A program made the translations under genes and the position numbers. A stretch of DNA of 64,000 nt. Origin: Prevotella sp. (GTDB taxonomy: Bacteria; Bacteroidota; Bacteroidia; Bacteroidales; Bacteroidaceae). Positions 16,858 to 25,213 of the stretch are shown one piece after another. The DNA lies in the NCBI GenBank assembly GCA_017415455.1, contig JAFQGS010000047.1, forward strand, positions 1 to 64,000. The letters are read 5' to 3'. A model generated the notes under the pieces. It was given only the letters and a program-made list of their open reading frames with translations, was not told the DNA's origin and searched no databases. The number at the start of each line of letters is the position of its first letter. Position 1 is the stretch's first letter.

Positions 16858-17985
16858 TTAGTCTATCAGGTGGTAGATTCCGCCCGCCTGACTTCTTATT
16901 ATTCCGTTCATCTCAAGTGTGAAGAGCACTGCCGTGAGGCGGTTGATGGCAATGCCCGACGTCACTGCAAGCATATTGATTTGCTGGTTGTTCTCCTTGC
17001 GCAGCGCATCCACCACCCTCTGCTCATCGGGTGAGAGCTCAGGGAAGAGCGTCCGCTCAATACCCTGCGACTGTGCGGCATGCAAGAGAGCGTCGTCCTG
17101 CCACCCCATGGCCTGCACAAAGTCGTCGGCGCTGTTCATAAGTGCCGCCACATTGTCGCGGATAAGATTGTTGCATCCCTCCGAATAGGTATCAACGGTT
17201 CTGCCGGGAACGGCAAAGACGCTGCGATTATAGTCCATGGCAAGGCGCGCTGTGATAAGTCCTCCACCATGTGCGGCACTCTCTATCAGCACCGTTGCGT
17301 CTGACATGCCCGCCACAATGCGGTTTCTCCTTACGAAGTTCACCTTGTCTGCGTTGCTGTTTGTGAAGAACTCGGTCAGCAGTCCGCCATGCTCCAGCAT
17401 TTGTCTTGCGGTTTCTGAATGGCGTGATGGATAAAGAGTGTCGAGCCCATGTGCCAGCACTCCCACCGTATCCATGCTGTTTCTGAGGGCTGCCTTATGT
17501 GCGATGATGTCGATGCCGTAGGCCAGTCCGCTCACGATGAGCACCCTGGGGCATAGCTCGCGCAGCCTGCTGACAAAACGCTCGGTGACATCCTGACCGT
17601 AGGGTGTGCACTTACGGGTGCCTACTATGTTTATTATCCTGGCGGTGTTGAGGTCGGCATTGCCCTTGTAGAACAACACAAGGGGTGCGTCGTCACACTC
17701 TTTCAGCCTCTGAGGATACCTGCTGTCGCCGATGTGTAATGTCTCTATGCCGTGGGAGATGTTATACTCCAGCTCTGCCTGAGCCCTTATCAGGGCGTCG
17801 TCGATTCTCCTCAGGCTGTCGGCTATTCGCTGCGGACACTCCGGACAGACATCCCTCAGACAGTCCTTGTTGTCAACAATGGCTGTGGCACTGCCCAAAG
17901 CATTGTACAACTGATGCATAACCGCAAGGTTGAAATGGCTCACCCTTGTCAGCGCCATGGCATTGAGCGTCTCTCTATAAGGCAT
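16858..17985 (-). CDS. dprA: DNA-processing protein DprA
   Basis: 375 aa. After an N-terminal SAM-like region, the Rossmann-fold DNA-binding domain (about residues 85-290) has the family motifs NIVGTRKCTPYGQD, VSGLAYGIDIIAHKAAL, GVLAHGLDTLYP, RNRIVAGMSDATVLIE and GGGLITARLAMDYNR. A C-terminal winged helix follows. DprA loads RecA on incoming single-stranded DNA during natural transformation. Competence has not been shown here; the gene is widespread in Bacteroidota. It sits in a compact operon with an upstream thioesterase. Confidence 0.92.
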   Translation of the reverse strand: MPYRETLNAMALTRVSHFNLAVMHQLYNALGSATAIVDNKDCLRDVCPECPQRIADSLRRIDDALIRAQAELEYNISHGIETLHIGDSRYPQRLKECDDAPLVLFYKGNADLNTARIINIVGTRKCTPYGQDVTERFVSRLRELCPRVLIVSGLAYGIDIIAHKAALRNSMDTVGVLAHGLDTLYPSRHSETARQMLEHGGLLTEFFTNSNADKVNFVRRNRIVAGMSDATVLIESAAHGGGLITARLAMDYNRSVFAVPGRTVDTYSEGCNNLIRDNVAALMNSADDFVQAMGWQDDALLHAAQSQGIERTLFPELSPDEQRVVDALRKENNQQINMLAVTSGIAINRLTAVLFTLEMNGIIRSQAGGIYHLID

Positions 17986-18017
17986 TTGAAAAAGATTTTT
18001 TGTTTATCGTTGTAATG

Positions 18018-18425
18018 TTATCCAAGCCACTTCGCAAAGGCTTCATCATACTCCTTGCTGGCTCCTAAGCGCCCGTTCACAAGGCACACAACCTCTACCG
18101 CCGCCCTGAAACACAGCTTCTCGTCAGACGCTCTGTATATGTCCTGGTGGAATATGTAGCGCAAACCCTCCTTGGTCATTGCCAGACGCGAGATGAACTC
18201 ATCATCACACGTGAGCGGAACCTTATACTGAAGGTTCATCCTTGCTACCACAGCGTCTATTCCTTTCTGATGCATCTGCGCGAAACTGAGCCCGCACTGC
18301 TTCAGGAACAGGTGCCGTGTGTGCTCCGCATAATGCAGATAGTTGGCGTTATTGACTATTCCCTCGATGTCGCATTCATAGTCGCGAACCATCATTCGTG
18401 TCTCAAATATATAGTCTCTTTTCAT
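18018..18425 (-). CDS. Acyl-CoA thioesterase, 4HBT hotdog family
   Basis: 135 aa from MKRDYIFETRM. The hotdog signature is EGIVNNANYLHYAEHTRH, with the catalytic Asp of the YbgC type at DYECDIEG. It should hydrolyse a short or aromatic acyl-CoA in the cytoplasm; substrate unknown. The longer frame to 18449 adds eight residues that look non-conserved, so 18425 is preferred. It lies 30 nt after the DUF2851 gene and 32 nt before dprA. Confidence 0.85.
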   Translation of the reverse strand: MKRDYIFETRMMVRDYECDIEGIVNNANYLHYAEHTRHLFLKQCGLSFAQMHQKGIDAVVARMNLQYKVPLTCDDEFISRLAMTKEGLRYIFHQDIYRASDEKLCFRAAVEVVCLVNGRLGASKEYDEAFAKWLG

Positions 18426-18455
18426 AATATACAATGTGTTTAGCGGCAAGGGCCA

Positions 18456-19775
18456 TCACAGAACGACATCGGAGGCGTCGCTATGTCGCAGATACTCGTA
18501 GCCGATGCGGCATCTAAGACAGTCTCTCTTGTCACAATAATCATTCTTCAGCTGTATCAAAGCCTGGCTGTCTCCTGCATTCTCAACCTCCATTCCGCAC
18601 TCTCTCCACATGCGTGTGATGTGGTTGCTCTCCGCCTTCAGCTCCTCAAGAAGCCTGAATGCACGGTCGCACAGGGCGTCACTGCGCTTATGACGGCCGT
18701 AGGCAAACAACACAGGAACGGCAGTATTGACAATAAGCAGATTGAGAGAGGCGTCTGTCAGCACCTTGTCGGACCTTCCGCTGTCGCTGTCAAAGGTGTA
18801 ATGCGTCTGCCAGAAGTCAGTGACTCCGGTCCTCAACAATGAGCGTATGGCGTCAGCATCGGGGCATTCCACAAGCTGGCTGATGCCTGTCCGCCGCTCA
18901 TAATAGAGCTTTGCAAGCTGCGAGATGCGTATATACGGAAAGTTCTGCGGCCTCATCCTCATGAAGCGCCACTGGCTCTTGTCCATGGGCTTGAGCCCAA
19001 ACTTATGGGAGAGGAAGGTGTATTCGTATCTGAGAATGTCCTGATAGCTGTTCTTTGAAGGATCTATACGGGTTACTTGCGGCTCGGATGGCATGTCAAT
19101 GAGTCCTGCCTGACCGAAGAACATGGCCTCTACCTGCATGAGATTGTCACGGTGATGGGCAACACTCTTCAGTCCTACGTTAAGCGCCCAATGCTCAAAC
19201 GCATCGCTGTTCACGCCAAAACCGAAGTTACGGGCAAGTGTAACGAAATACGCATCCTCCCAACTTCCACCGCATTTCCTCACTCTCTCCTCTATATCTA
19301 TTGTCTTACGCTCAAGCCGCTCGGCCTGCAACGCACTCATCCAGCTCCTTACCGAGAGGCGGCTGAGCTGTGGTATGACCTTGTAACATGGCGGGAAGTG
19401 CTCGGTTTTAAGCAGACTCTCATAGTTGTCTGTTATCTGTTGCGGCACGCTGAGGCTTATCTGAGGAACCGTCTTGCCGTCACTCGTCGTCACCTCACAG
19501 TCTGTATCTGTCGCAATGTGCAGTGTTACGTTGTCGTAAGCACTGTCTTTGTCGTGCCCATGTTTATACCAATCGGACGATTTACAGTGTATTTCGACAT
19601 TGCCTATCCACAGAGTGGCGCCTATCTTAACCTTCGCATTGAAGAAATCGGGACCCGCATTGCGGTTGCTCAGCCCCACATCAATAACCTCCACATGCTC
19701 TCCGCCTGTGGTCTTGAGCTCTGTCAGAGGCAGCATCTTATGTCTCCAGCAATAGTGTAAGAGTCTTTCTGTCAT
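18456..19775 (-). CDS. DUF2851 family protein
   Basis: 439 aa, cytoplasmic, no signal peptide. It starts MTERLLHYCWRHKMLPL and has the family landmarks NAGPDFFNAKVKIG, WIGNVEIHCKSSDWYKHGH and YDNVTLHI. These resemble a nuclease-like beta core. The C terminus has a Cys cluster (CDKRDCLRC). Function is unknown. It heads the operon with the thioesterase, dprA, dusB and tcdA, and has a promoter at 19799-19806. The link with dprA hints at nucleic-acid work, which is inference. Confidence 0.85.
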   Translation of the reverse strand: MTERLLHYCWRHKMLPLTELKTTGGEHVEVIDVGLSNRNAGPDFFNAKVKIGATLWIGNVEIHCKSSDWYKHGHDKDSAYDNVTLHIATDTDCEVTTSDGKTVPQISLSVPQQITDNYESLLKTEHFPPCYKVIPQLSRLSVRSWMSALQAERLERKTIDIEERVRKCGGSWEDAYFVTLARNFGFGVNSDAFEHWALNVGLKSVAHHRDNLMQVEAMFFGQAGLIDMPSEPQVTRIDPSKNSYQDILRYEYTFLSHKFGLKPMDKSQWRFMRMRPQNFPYIRISQLAKLYYERRTGISQLVECPDADAIRSLLRTGVTDFWQTHYTFDSDSGRSDKVLTDASLNLLIVNTAVPVLFAYGRHKRSDALCDRAFRLLEELKAESNHITRMWRECGMEVENAGDSQALIQLKNDYCDKRDCLRCRIGYEYLRHSDASDVVL

Positions 19776-19798
19776 GCGATATGATTGGTATTAAGGCA

Positions 19799-19806
19799 CA
19801 AAAGTA
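19799..19806 (-). promoter_or_regulatory. Bacteroidota -7 element of the DUF2851-dprA-dusB-tcdA operon
   Basis: TACTTTTG on the minus strand fits TAnnTTTG, 23 nt upstream of the ATG at 19775. Confidence 0.55.
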
Positions 19807-19859
19807 AGTATTTTTTTCTGCATTCGGGAATCTTTCCGCCTGCATTTTACCTACTCCGG

Positions 19860-21116
19860 CTATGGATTTCCCAACTTGTTAATCCACTCTGCCATATCTG
19901 TCAGCACCTCGGCGGATATCGTCTCCTCTATGTTGTTATACTCAGCAGGCAACCCTGTGTCGCAGTTCTGGAGGAGATGGTTCAGCGAAGGATACTCTTT
20001 TATTATTGTCTCTCTGTTGTAAGGCAGTGTCTTCTCAATGGCGGGAAGGTTCAGGGATGAGATGACCTGGCAGTCTTTTCCGCCATTAACAGCAAAAACG
20101 GGGCATGTGGTGGATGCGATGTCTGGTGCCGGATTGTAATCAACAAACCAGTTCATCCACTCGCTTCGCGCCGAATGGGCTATCTGCCTGTATTGCGATG
20201 TGCTTATCTGTATCTTCTGTCCCTGCAACTCCAATATCCTGTTATACTGCGCCGTAAGGGCTGTATCGGCCTTGACGCCAAGACCTGCCAGACTGATGAC
20301 GAAGTCAACACACTTCTCGCCGCCTAACATAAAGGCAATGCTGCCGCCCTCGCTATGGCCTAAGACGCCCACCATTCCAAACTTTCTCATGCCGCGCAGA
20401 TAAGCAATGCCTGCCTGTGCGTCACGCTTGTAGTCAAGAGTTGTTGCCTTGTCTTTTATCCTGTCGCCTCCTGTCGACGCGCCATGTGAGCGGTCATCAT
20501 AGCGGAGTGTGGCTATGCCATGGCGCGCAAGATAATCGGCAATGACAAGGAATGGCTTATGACTGAATATCTCCTCATCCCTGTTCTGAAGTCCGCTGCC
20601 CGTAACCATGATGACGACAGGCACATCCCGCATCTTGTCATAGCCCACCGGATAGGTCAGCGTGCCAGCCAGCGTGGCGTTGTCGGTGTTGTTTGCAAAC
20701 GTCACTTCCTCTGTTTCGTAGGGGAAGGGTTGCCGGGGTGTCTGCGGACGGAGCACCTTGTATTCCTTTTTCTCCATAACAAGCGGGAAGCCCATGCCCA
20801 TCTGTGAGAAGGTGCCTGTAAGCTTGCCGTCAGCCAGCCGGGCACGATAACCGGCGCCTATGGCGGGGACTGACAGGGAGACAGAGTCTGCAGAGACGAA
20901 CTCTTTATGCACGCTTATGCCCTTTGCACCCTGATCGGGACTGTCTAACGTGCACTTCAGGTCAGCGCCTTCCTGCTCGAAATGCAGGACAAGCGTCAGC
21001 GACATTGCACCGACTTTCAGTTTTCCCGACCATGTTCCTATAAGTGGTGTGGCTTGCTGTGCCATTGCCGCCAGCGACATACATGCCACCAGGCAGATTG
21101 TAGTTAGTCTTCTCAT
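19860..21116 (-). CDS. Secreted alpha/beta hydrolase
   Basis: 418 aa. A signal peptide (LVACMSLAAMA) is followed by Gln-Gln. Residues about 20-130 are a beta-rich N-terminal domain (GTWSGKLKVGAMSLTLVLHF) often found in this Bacteroidota group. The alpha/beta hydrolase domain has an oxyanion region VIMVTGSGLQNRDE, RYDDRSHGAS, the nucleophile elbow GHSEGG, and a late Asp/His (GGKDCQV; SLNHLLQ). It is an exported serine esterase or peptidase of unknown substrate. It is monocistronic, with a promoter at 21146-21153. Confidence 0.85.
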   Translation of the reverse strand: MRRLTTICLVACMSLAAMAQQATPLIGTWSGKLKVGAMSLTLVLHFEQEGADLKCTLDSPDQGAKGISVHKEFVSADSVSLSVPAIGAGYRARLADGKLTGTFSQMGMGFPLVMEKKEYKVLRPQTPRQPFPYETEEVTFANNTDNATLAGTLTYPVGYDKMRDVPVVIMVTGSGLQNRDEEIFSHKPFLVIADYLARHGIATLRYDDRSHGASTGGDRIKDKATTLDYKRDAQAGIAYLRGMRKFGMVGVLGHSEGGSIAFMLGGEKCVDFVISLAGLGVKADTALTAQYNRILELQGQKIQISTSQYRQIAHSARSEWMNWFVDYNPAPDIASTTCPVFAVNGGKDCQVISSLNLPAIEKTLPYNRETIIKEYPSLNHLLQNCDTGLPAEYNNIEETISAEVLTDMAEWINKLGNP

Positions 21117-21145
21117 CTTCTTTCTCCTTATTTCTTATTACGTCA

Positions 21146-21153
21146 CAAATATA
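21146..21153 (-). promoter_or_regulatory. Bacteroidota -7 element for the alpha/beta hydrolase
   Basis: TATATTTG on the minus strand fits TAnnTTTG, 30 nt above the ATG at 21116. Confidence 0.6.
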
Positions 21154-21353
21154 GGAAAAAAGTTTGTTTGACTGATATCTGCAGGCATCTAAATTAAAAG
21201 TCACGAAAAGAACGGGCATGGGGAGAATGTGAGAACATGACAACAAGAGGCGGAGGATTGTCTTACCCTGCCGGCATTGCAGGGAGACGGCACCTCTCTC
21301 CATACGCAATATTGCCGTCTTACAACTCGTTGGCTTTCAGTATATTACAAAAA

Positions 21354-21389
21354 GTATCGCATTGTGTATCGTATAATGTATCGCATTGT
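21354..21389 (+). promoter_or_regulatory. Three contiguous 12-nt direct repeats upstream of the HU-like promoter (putative operator)
   Basis: GTATCGCATTGT (21354-21365), GTATCGTATAAT (21366-21377) and GTATCGCATTGT (21378-21389) abut without gaps. They end 2 nt before the TTTG -33 box at 21392. The placement suggests binding sites for a regulator. Apart from this and the two promoters, 21117-21587 holds no gene. Confidence 0.5.
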
Positions 21390-21391
21390 TA

Positions 21392-21423
21392 TTTGGAACT
21401 CCGTTCCATAGGTCTTACCTTTG
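21392..21423 (+). promoter_or_regulatory. Bacteroidota promoter for the HU-like gene
   Basis: TTTG (21392-21395), exactly 20 nt, then TACCTTTG (21416-21423): a full consensus promoter. The leader to the ATG at 21588 is about 155 nt. Confidence 0.75.
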
Positions 21424-21587
21424 CACTCGTTAACACCGCAACCATTGTCATATCAAGGCATCGGCGCATACCGGTGGCGGCGGAGCGGAGAGAGGACAGC
21501 GGGGCGGTGAGGACATGAAAGCTTTCAACACAAGAGAACATTAACTAAGTAAGTAACCAACAAAACAAAAACAAAGGAGAAAAACTT

Positions 21588-22040
21588 ATGGCAATTTATT
21601 ACAGACTTTATCAGAACAACAACGAACAGCACAAGGGATATGGCAAATGGTATGCACGTGCCGTGATGATGAGAAGCGTATCGACGAAGGAGCTGGCAGT
21701 GACCATGCAGGAGAACTGCACCGTGAAGCGCGGTGACATAGAGGCGGTGCTGCGCGAACTCTCCAGCACCATGATGAAGGAGCTGGCCGACTCCAAGTCG
21801 GTGAGGATAGAGGGACTGGGAAGCTTCAAGGTGGGGCTCAAGACCTCTGGCAGCGACAGCGTGAAGGAGTTTACGGCGGCGGCAAACGTAAAGGGCATGC
21901 ACATTATCTTCACACCCGAGTCGTCGCTCGACCGCTCATCTGGCAAATACATAAAGGAGATGCTAAGGGGCTGCACCGTGAAAGAGCTTCCAAAGAACAT
22001 GATTATGGAAGAATATGAGGAGGACAACGCAAAGGGTTAG
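21588..22040 (+). CDS. HU-family DNA-binding protein (HU-HIG type)
   Basis: 150 aa. The Bacteroidota HU-HIG form starts MAIYYRLYQNNN and has ARAVMMRSVSTKELA, an HU-like core (MKELADSKSVRIEGLGSFKVG) and a short acidic tail. It probably binds DNA as a dimer, like other HU/IHF proteins. Such genes are often followed by an N-acetylmuramoyl-L-alanine amidase; here an amidase lies 490 nt away but on the other strand and frameshifted. A promoter with three putative operator repeats precedes it. Confidence 0.85.
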   Translation: MAIYYRLYQNNNEQHKGYGKWYARAVMMRSVSTKELAVTMQENCTVKRGDIEAVLRELSSTMMKELADSKSVRIEGLGSFKVGLKTSGSDSVKEFTAAANVKGMHIIFTPESSLDRSSGKYIKEMLRGCTVKELPKNMIMEEYEEDNAKG

Positions 22041-22091
22041 ACTCCATAGCACCGGAAAACTGCCAGGAAAAACACAAAGACAAACTCAGAC

Positions 22092-22126
22092 AATCCTCAT
22101 TCCACACTGTGGGATGGGGATTTTTT
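22092..22126 (+). terminator. Terminator of the HU-like gene
   Basis: AATCCTCATTCCACA (22092-22106) pairs with TGTGGGATGGGGATT (22108-22122) with two G-U pairs, followed by T6. Confidence 0.7.
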
Positions 22127-22181
22127 GTATCCTCCGGCGGCTGCTCCGCCTCATAACCAATACCAAACAGGCGCATCACAG

Positions 22182-22512
22182 CTATAACTCCGCTCCGCCA
22201 TAACTATGCCATCGACGCATCAGAGCTATGTAATCGACGCATCAAAGCTATGTAATCATTTCATCAGAGCTATGCCATTGCAGTACGATGGCTATGTGCT
22301 CACTCCGTCATGGCTATTTAATCGCACCCATGATTACTATCTTATCGCACTGCCATGGCTATGCCATCACACTATGATTACTATCTCATGCTGCCGCCAC
22401 GGCTATGCCATCCCACTGCCTTTACTATGCCATCATGCCGCCATGGCTATCTTATCGCACCGCCAGAGCGGCGCAATCATCACATCATAACTATGCTATG
22501 GCATGGTGTGGG
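22182..22512. repeat. 22-nt-period intergenic array (GCTATG type), about 15 units
   Basis: CTAT starts units at 22182, 22204, 22226, 22248, 22270, 22292 and 22314, and after one 23-nt step at 22337, 22359, 22381, 22403, 22425 and 22447. The phase is still kept at 22491. A typical unit starts CTATGCCATC and ends GG, AG or TA before the next. The core is unrelated to GGCATCAAA, yet the period is the same. It fills the gap between the HU-like terminator and the amidase pseudogene. Confidence 0.9.
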
Positions 22513-22531
22513 GATAATGCCGGCAGACAGG

Positions 22532-23220
22532 TCAATATGCATCTTTATAATTATCCCATGCCTGCCTTAGATACTTCATGAAACGGAGGTATTCTGTCTT
22601 AGTGATGTCAACCTTTCCGCTACAACGCTTCTGGGGATATTTCTGTTTATATGCCGTTCTGACCATCTCGTGTGTAACGACGTTCTCCAAAGGGATGTTG
22701 TACCTGGCAATAATCGGAAGCAGATATTCTATGCCGCTGGCTATCTGGTCCTCGGTCAGGGGCTCTACAAGTGTATTGCCTTGAAACTCTATTCCCACAG
22801 TGCTATAGTTACACCCTTCTTGCCCATTAAGGACAGACCATCCTGCATGATATGTGGCAACTTCGGGGTCTGCCATTAAATAGCGGGTGCCGTCTGTATC
22901 GATAACAACATGAGTCCCTACTTTCTTCTTAGGCGAAGAGAGTATCTCTAAAGATTTCTCCACTGTTGGCTCTGCTGTATGATGCAGCACAACGCCGATA
23001 ACCTTGTTTTTCTCTCCTTGTCGAAATTTGGCGTTGGATGAACAATCTCTTTATATTCTCTCCTTTCTATGACTGGAATATTCTGCTGGACAGTTGCCGC
23101 TTTGCGCCTCTCATTATCCATATACATAACATCTATGATAATAGCAATGACAGGCGGAACAAGAACAACAAGAAATATTGATTTGAATTTGGAGAGAAGC
23201 ATGCAGAATCTTTTTTTCAT
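22532..23220 (-). pseudogene. Membrane-anchored N-acetylmuramoyl-L-alanine amidase, interrupted by a 1-nt frameshift
   Basis: The first frame (from 23220) gives MKKRFCMLLSKFKSIFLVVL, a transmembrane anchor and a linker up to PNFDKERK. The amidase_2 domain (VVLHHTAEPT, GTHVVIDTDG, STVGIEFQGNT, VVTHEMVR, KRCSGK) continues in another frame. The break is at a run of five A on the coding strand (T5 at 23007-23011). One more A would restore a continuous product of about 229 aa with zinc ligands His, His and Cys in place. Without it the amidase frame has no good start (a GTG at 22990 would cut the first strand). It is either a real mutation, a slippery or phase-variable site, or a sequencing error. 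Confidence 0.75.
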
Positions 23221-23276
23221 AAAAACAGTAGAGGCGCATCAGTGTACGCCTCTACATGGAATCATATTAATTATCT

Positions 23277-24341
23277 TTACTCGGAAACACGGAATTTCAT
23301 ACTCTTTCCTTGCATAGTGACAAACTCACCTTGATACTCTCCATTAATATAGTATCCCTTGAAATGGCCTGTCTGTCTGCCTTTCTCATCGGTTTCATAG
23401 ATGTCCATCTCGCCATCGTCAAAGACACCTGAAAGGGTAAGCACATTATCCGGACCTTGCTTATTATAATAGTAGGTACCCTTCACGACAGAGCCTTTAA
23501 TATAAAGATTCATCGTTATGGGGTATGTATGCACCGAACCATATAATGTCACCGAACGTGACGTCTCTGTCTGCTCAACAGGAGCCGGTGACTCTTCGCT
23601 TTCAGTAACCTCTTCTGCAACATCAGCAGCCTCATCTACAACCTCAACATTATTCTTAGTCTCTAAGGCCTCTGTATCCTGCTTCTGCTTGTCTGGCCAT
23701 AACAGTACGGCTAACAAGATGATTAGCAAGGCAACGATAGCTCCACCGATATAGTACAATTTATTCAGGTTGTCTTTTCCTGCAACAGAATCTTGAGGGG
23801 TTCTATCTGTATAAACCGGTGTTTGCTGTCCGCTGTCTAATGGAGTCGTTGCCTGCAGATCCTCACTTCCCGCAACAGTTGCCTGACCTGGTTGTGTATG
23901 TGGCAAGAGCACTCCTACTAAAAGAGCGACTAAAGACATCATTGCTATAAAAAAGCCATACTGTAAATCAAACGAGATACCACCTTGTGACATATTTGAC
24001 GCATCTATCAGAGCAAACATATCAAATGATGCAAGAAGAATAAGAATTACAGACATCCAGCGTGCACGCATAAAACATTTCAGGATGATATTAATTATGC
24101 AAGGGATTACAATAAGTAATAATAGTATAATGTTAGATTCTGAACCATCTGTACCTACTACAAAGGTAAATAAAGATACAGTTTTTGAGGCAACAAATTC
24201 ACTGCTTTTAAAAAGAGCGCCCAATAATTCCGCCCCTGAAAAGCTCACTTTAATCCATGGCATAAAAACTGAGACCAAAAGGACTATGGAAGCAATAAGT
24301 TCCAAAATAGCTCCACCTGCTAATTTGTAATTTCTTTTCAT
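23277..24341 (-). CDS. Multi-pass membrane protein with acidic linker and C-terminal beta domain, function unknown
   Basis: 354 aa. Hydrophobic segments lie near residues 10-30, 70-90, 95-115 and 125-145, and one more (IGGAIVALLIILLAVLLW) near 200-218. A Glu-rich linker (about 230-260) follows. The last 90 residues form a repeated beta pattern (GSVVKGTYYYNK, LTLSGVFDDGEMDIYETDEKG, GEYQGEFVTM) probably outside the cytoplasm. I do not recognise a named family. It lies upstream of the frameshifted amidase and downstream of two secreted proteins on the same strand. Confidence 0.65.
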   Translation of the reverse strand: MKRNYKLAGGAILELIASIVLLVSVFMPWIKVSFSGAELLGALFKSSEFVASKTVSLFTFVVGTDGSESNIILLLLIVIPCIINIILKCFMRARWMSVILILLASFDMFALIDASNMSQGGISFDLQYGFFIAMMSLVALLVGVLLPHTQPGQATVAGSEDLQATTPLDSGQQTPVYTDRTPQDSVAGKDNLNKLYYIGGAIVALLIILLAVLLWPDKQKQDTEALETKNNVEVVDEAADVAEEVTESEESPAPVEQTETSRSVTLYGSVHTYPITMNLYIKGSVVKGTYYYNKQGPDNVLTLSGVFDDGEMDIYETDEKGRQTGHFKGYYINGEYQGEFVTMQGKSMKFRVSE

Positions 24342-24362
24342 ATTTGATTGATTTTAAAATAA

Positions 24363-25154
24363 TTAATACTCTCCCCACAGATACCAGTTGCCATCTCCTT
24401 CAAAACCGAGATATGCAACGTTGTGTTTACGCATCTTATTGAGATTATTCATAAGAATATTCAGAACTTTTGTGTCATTTGCCAGTTTTACTAAATCAAG
24501 TCGTCCTTCGTCATTAAACAAATGCGCTCCAAAAGAAATCTGATCGAAGTCATTTACTATCTTGAACTGTGTTTCGTTAGTCTCATTATTTGAGAACTCA
24601 ATACTATATGCAAAGGCGTAAATGCCATTTACATAACGGCCAATTCTAAGTATCTGGCTGTCTCCATAGCCATAAACCCATTCAAGGCATAAACCTACAT
24701 ACGGTCCAGACAGCACCAATTGTATATTCTTATCCAGAGGTGCGGCTAACGGCAGATTCCTTACTTTTAAGTTCTTGCAGAACTTCTTCATGATATAGGC
24801 TTTCTCTTTATATGCCATATCACCATAAAGACCTTCATAATACTGCACATTCCACCATTCCCCATCACTGCTTTCTCCACAAACATAAAGCAAATTGACA
24901 TCTACCCGCTGGTCATTACTGCCTAACGTTCCGCTTGACCACACTAAAGAAGGCTCACAATCAAGACAATCACCACTGGCACTGAATATCAACTTTGGAC
25001 TGGCTGTAGTGGGAGCCTGACGCAAGTAAACACCAGTGGACGTCACTTGCACAAATTTATTTACATCTGGAACTTTTACATCAAATGGGATTTGAGCCAC
25101 AGCCTGCAGCGCTCCATAAAATGCAAAGAATAAAATCAAAAGACGTTTTTTCAT
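24363..25154 (-). CDS. Secreted protein of unknown function with an SH3-like N-terminal region
   Basis: 263 aa. The signal peptide (LLILFFAFYGALQAVA) is followed by Gln. Residues about 35-110 read like a bacterial SH3 domain: VQVTSTGVYLRQAPTTASPK and later WWNVQYYEGLYG, then YIMKKFCKNLKVRNLPL. The gene 60 nt upstream shares the arrangement (VKITTNNIPLRKTPALNSSK, VYVMKKFCRGVTPE), so the two are paralogues in the N-terminal half. The rest is not recognised. Probably periplasmic or surface-exposed. Confidence 0.65.
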   Translation of the reverse strand: MKKRLLILFFAFYGALQAVAQIPFDVKVPDVNKFVQVTSTGVYLRQAPTTASPKLIFSASGDCLDCEPSLVWSSGTLGSNDQRVDVNLLYVCGESSDGEWWNVQYYEGLYGDMAYKEKAYIMKKFCKNLKVRNLPLAAPLDKNIQLVLSGPYVGLCLEWVYGYGDSQILRIGRYVNGIYAFAYSIEFSNNETNETQFKIVNDFDQISFGAHLFNDEGRLDLVKLANDTKVLNILMNNLNKMRKHNVAYLGFEGDGNWYLWGEY

Positions 25155-25213
25155 AGTTGAGATATTAAGTTTATACTAATTCTTTTATAATATAGGCTAC
25201 TTTATTGATACGC

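Noticed and set aside
22206..22570. Tyr/His-rich open frames across the GCTATG array as small proteins
   Set aside because: They are by-products of the tandem repeat; the 22-nt period changes frame every unit and there is no matching promoter or start context.
22988..23020. Programmed -1 frameshift as the established explanation of the split amidase
   Set aside because: The A run could slip, but no downstream stimulatory structure was identified, and a simple one-base deletion explains the data equally well.
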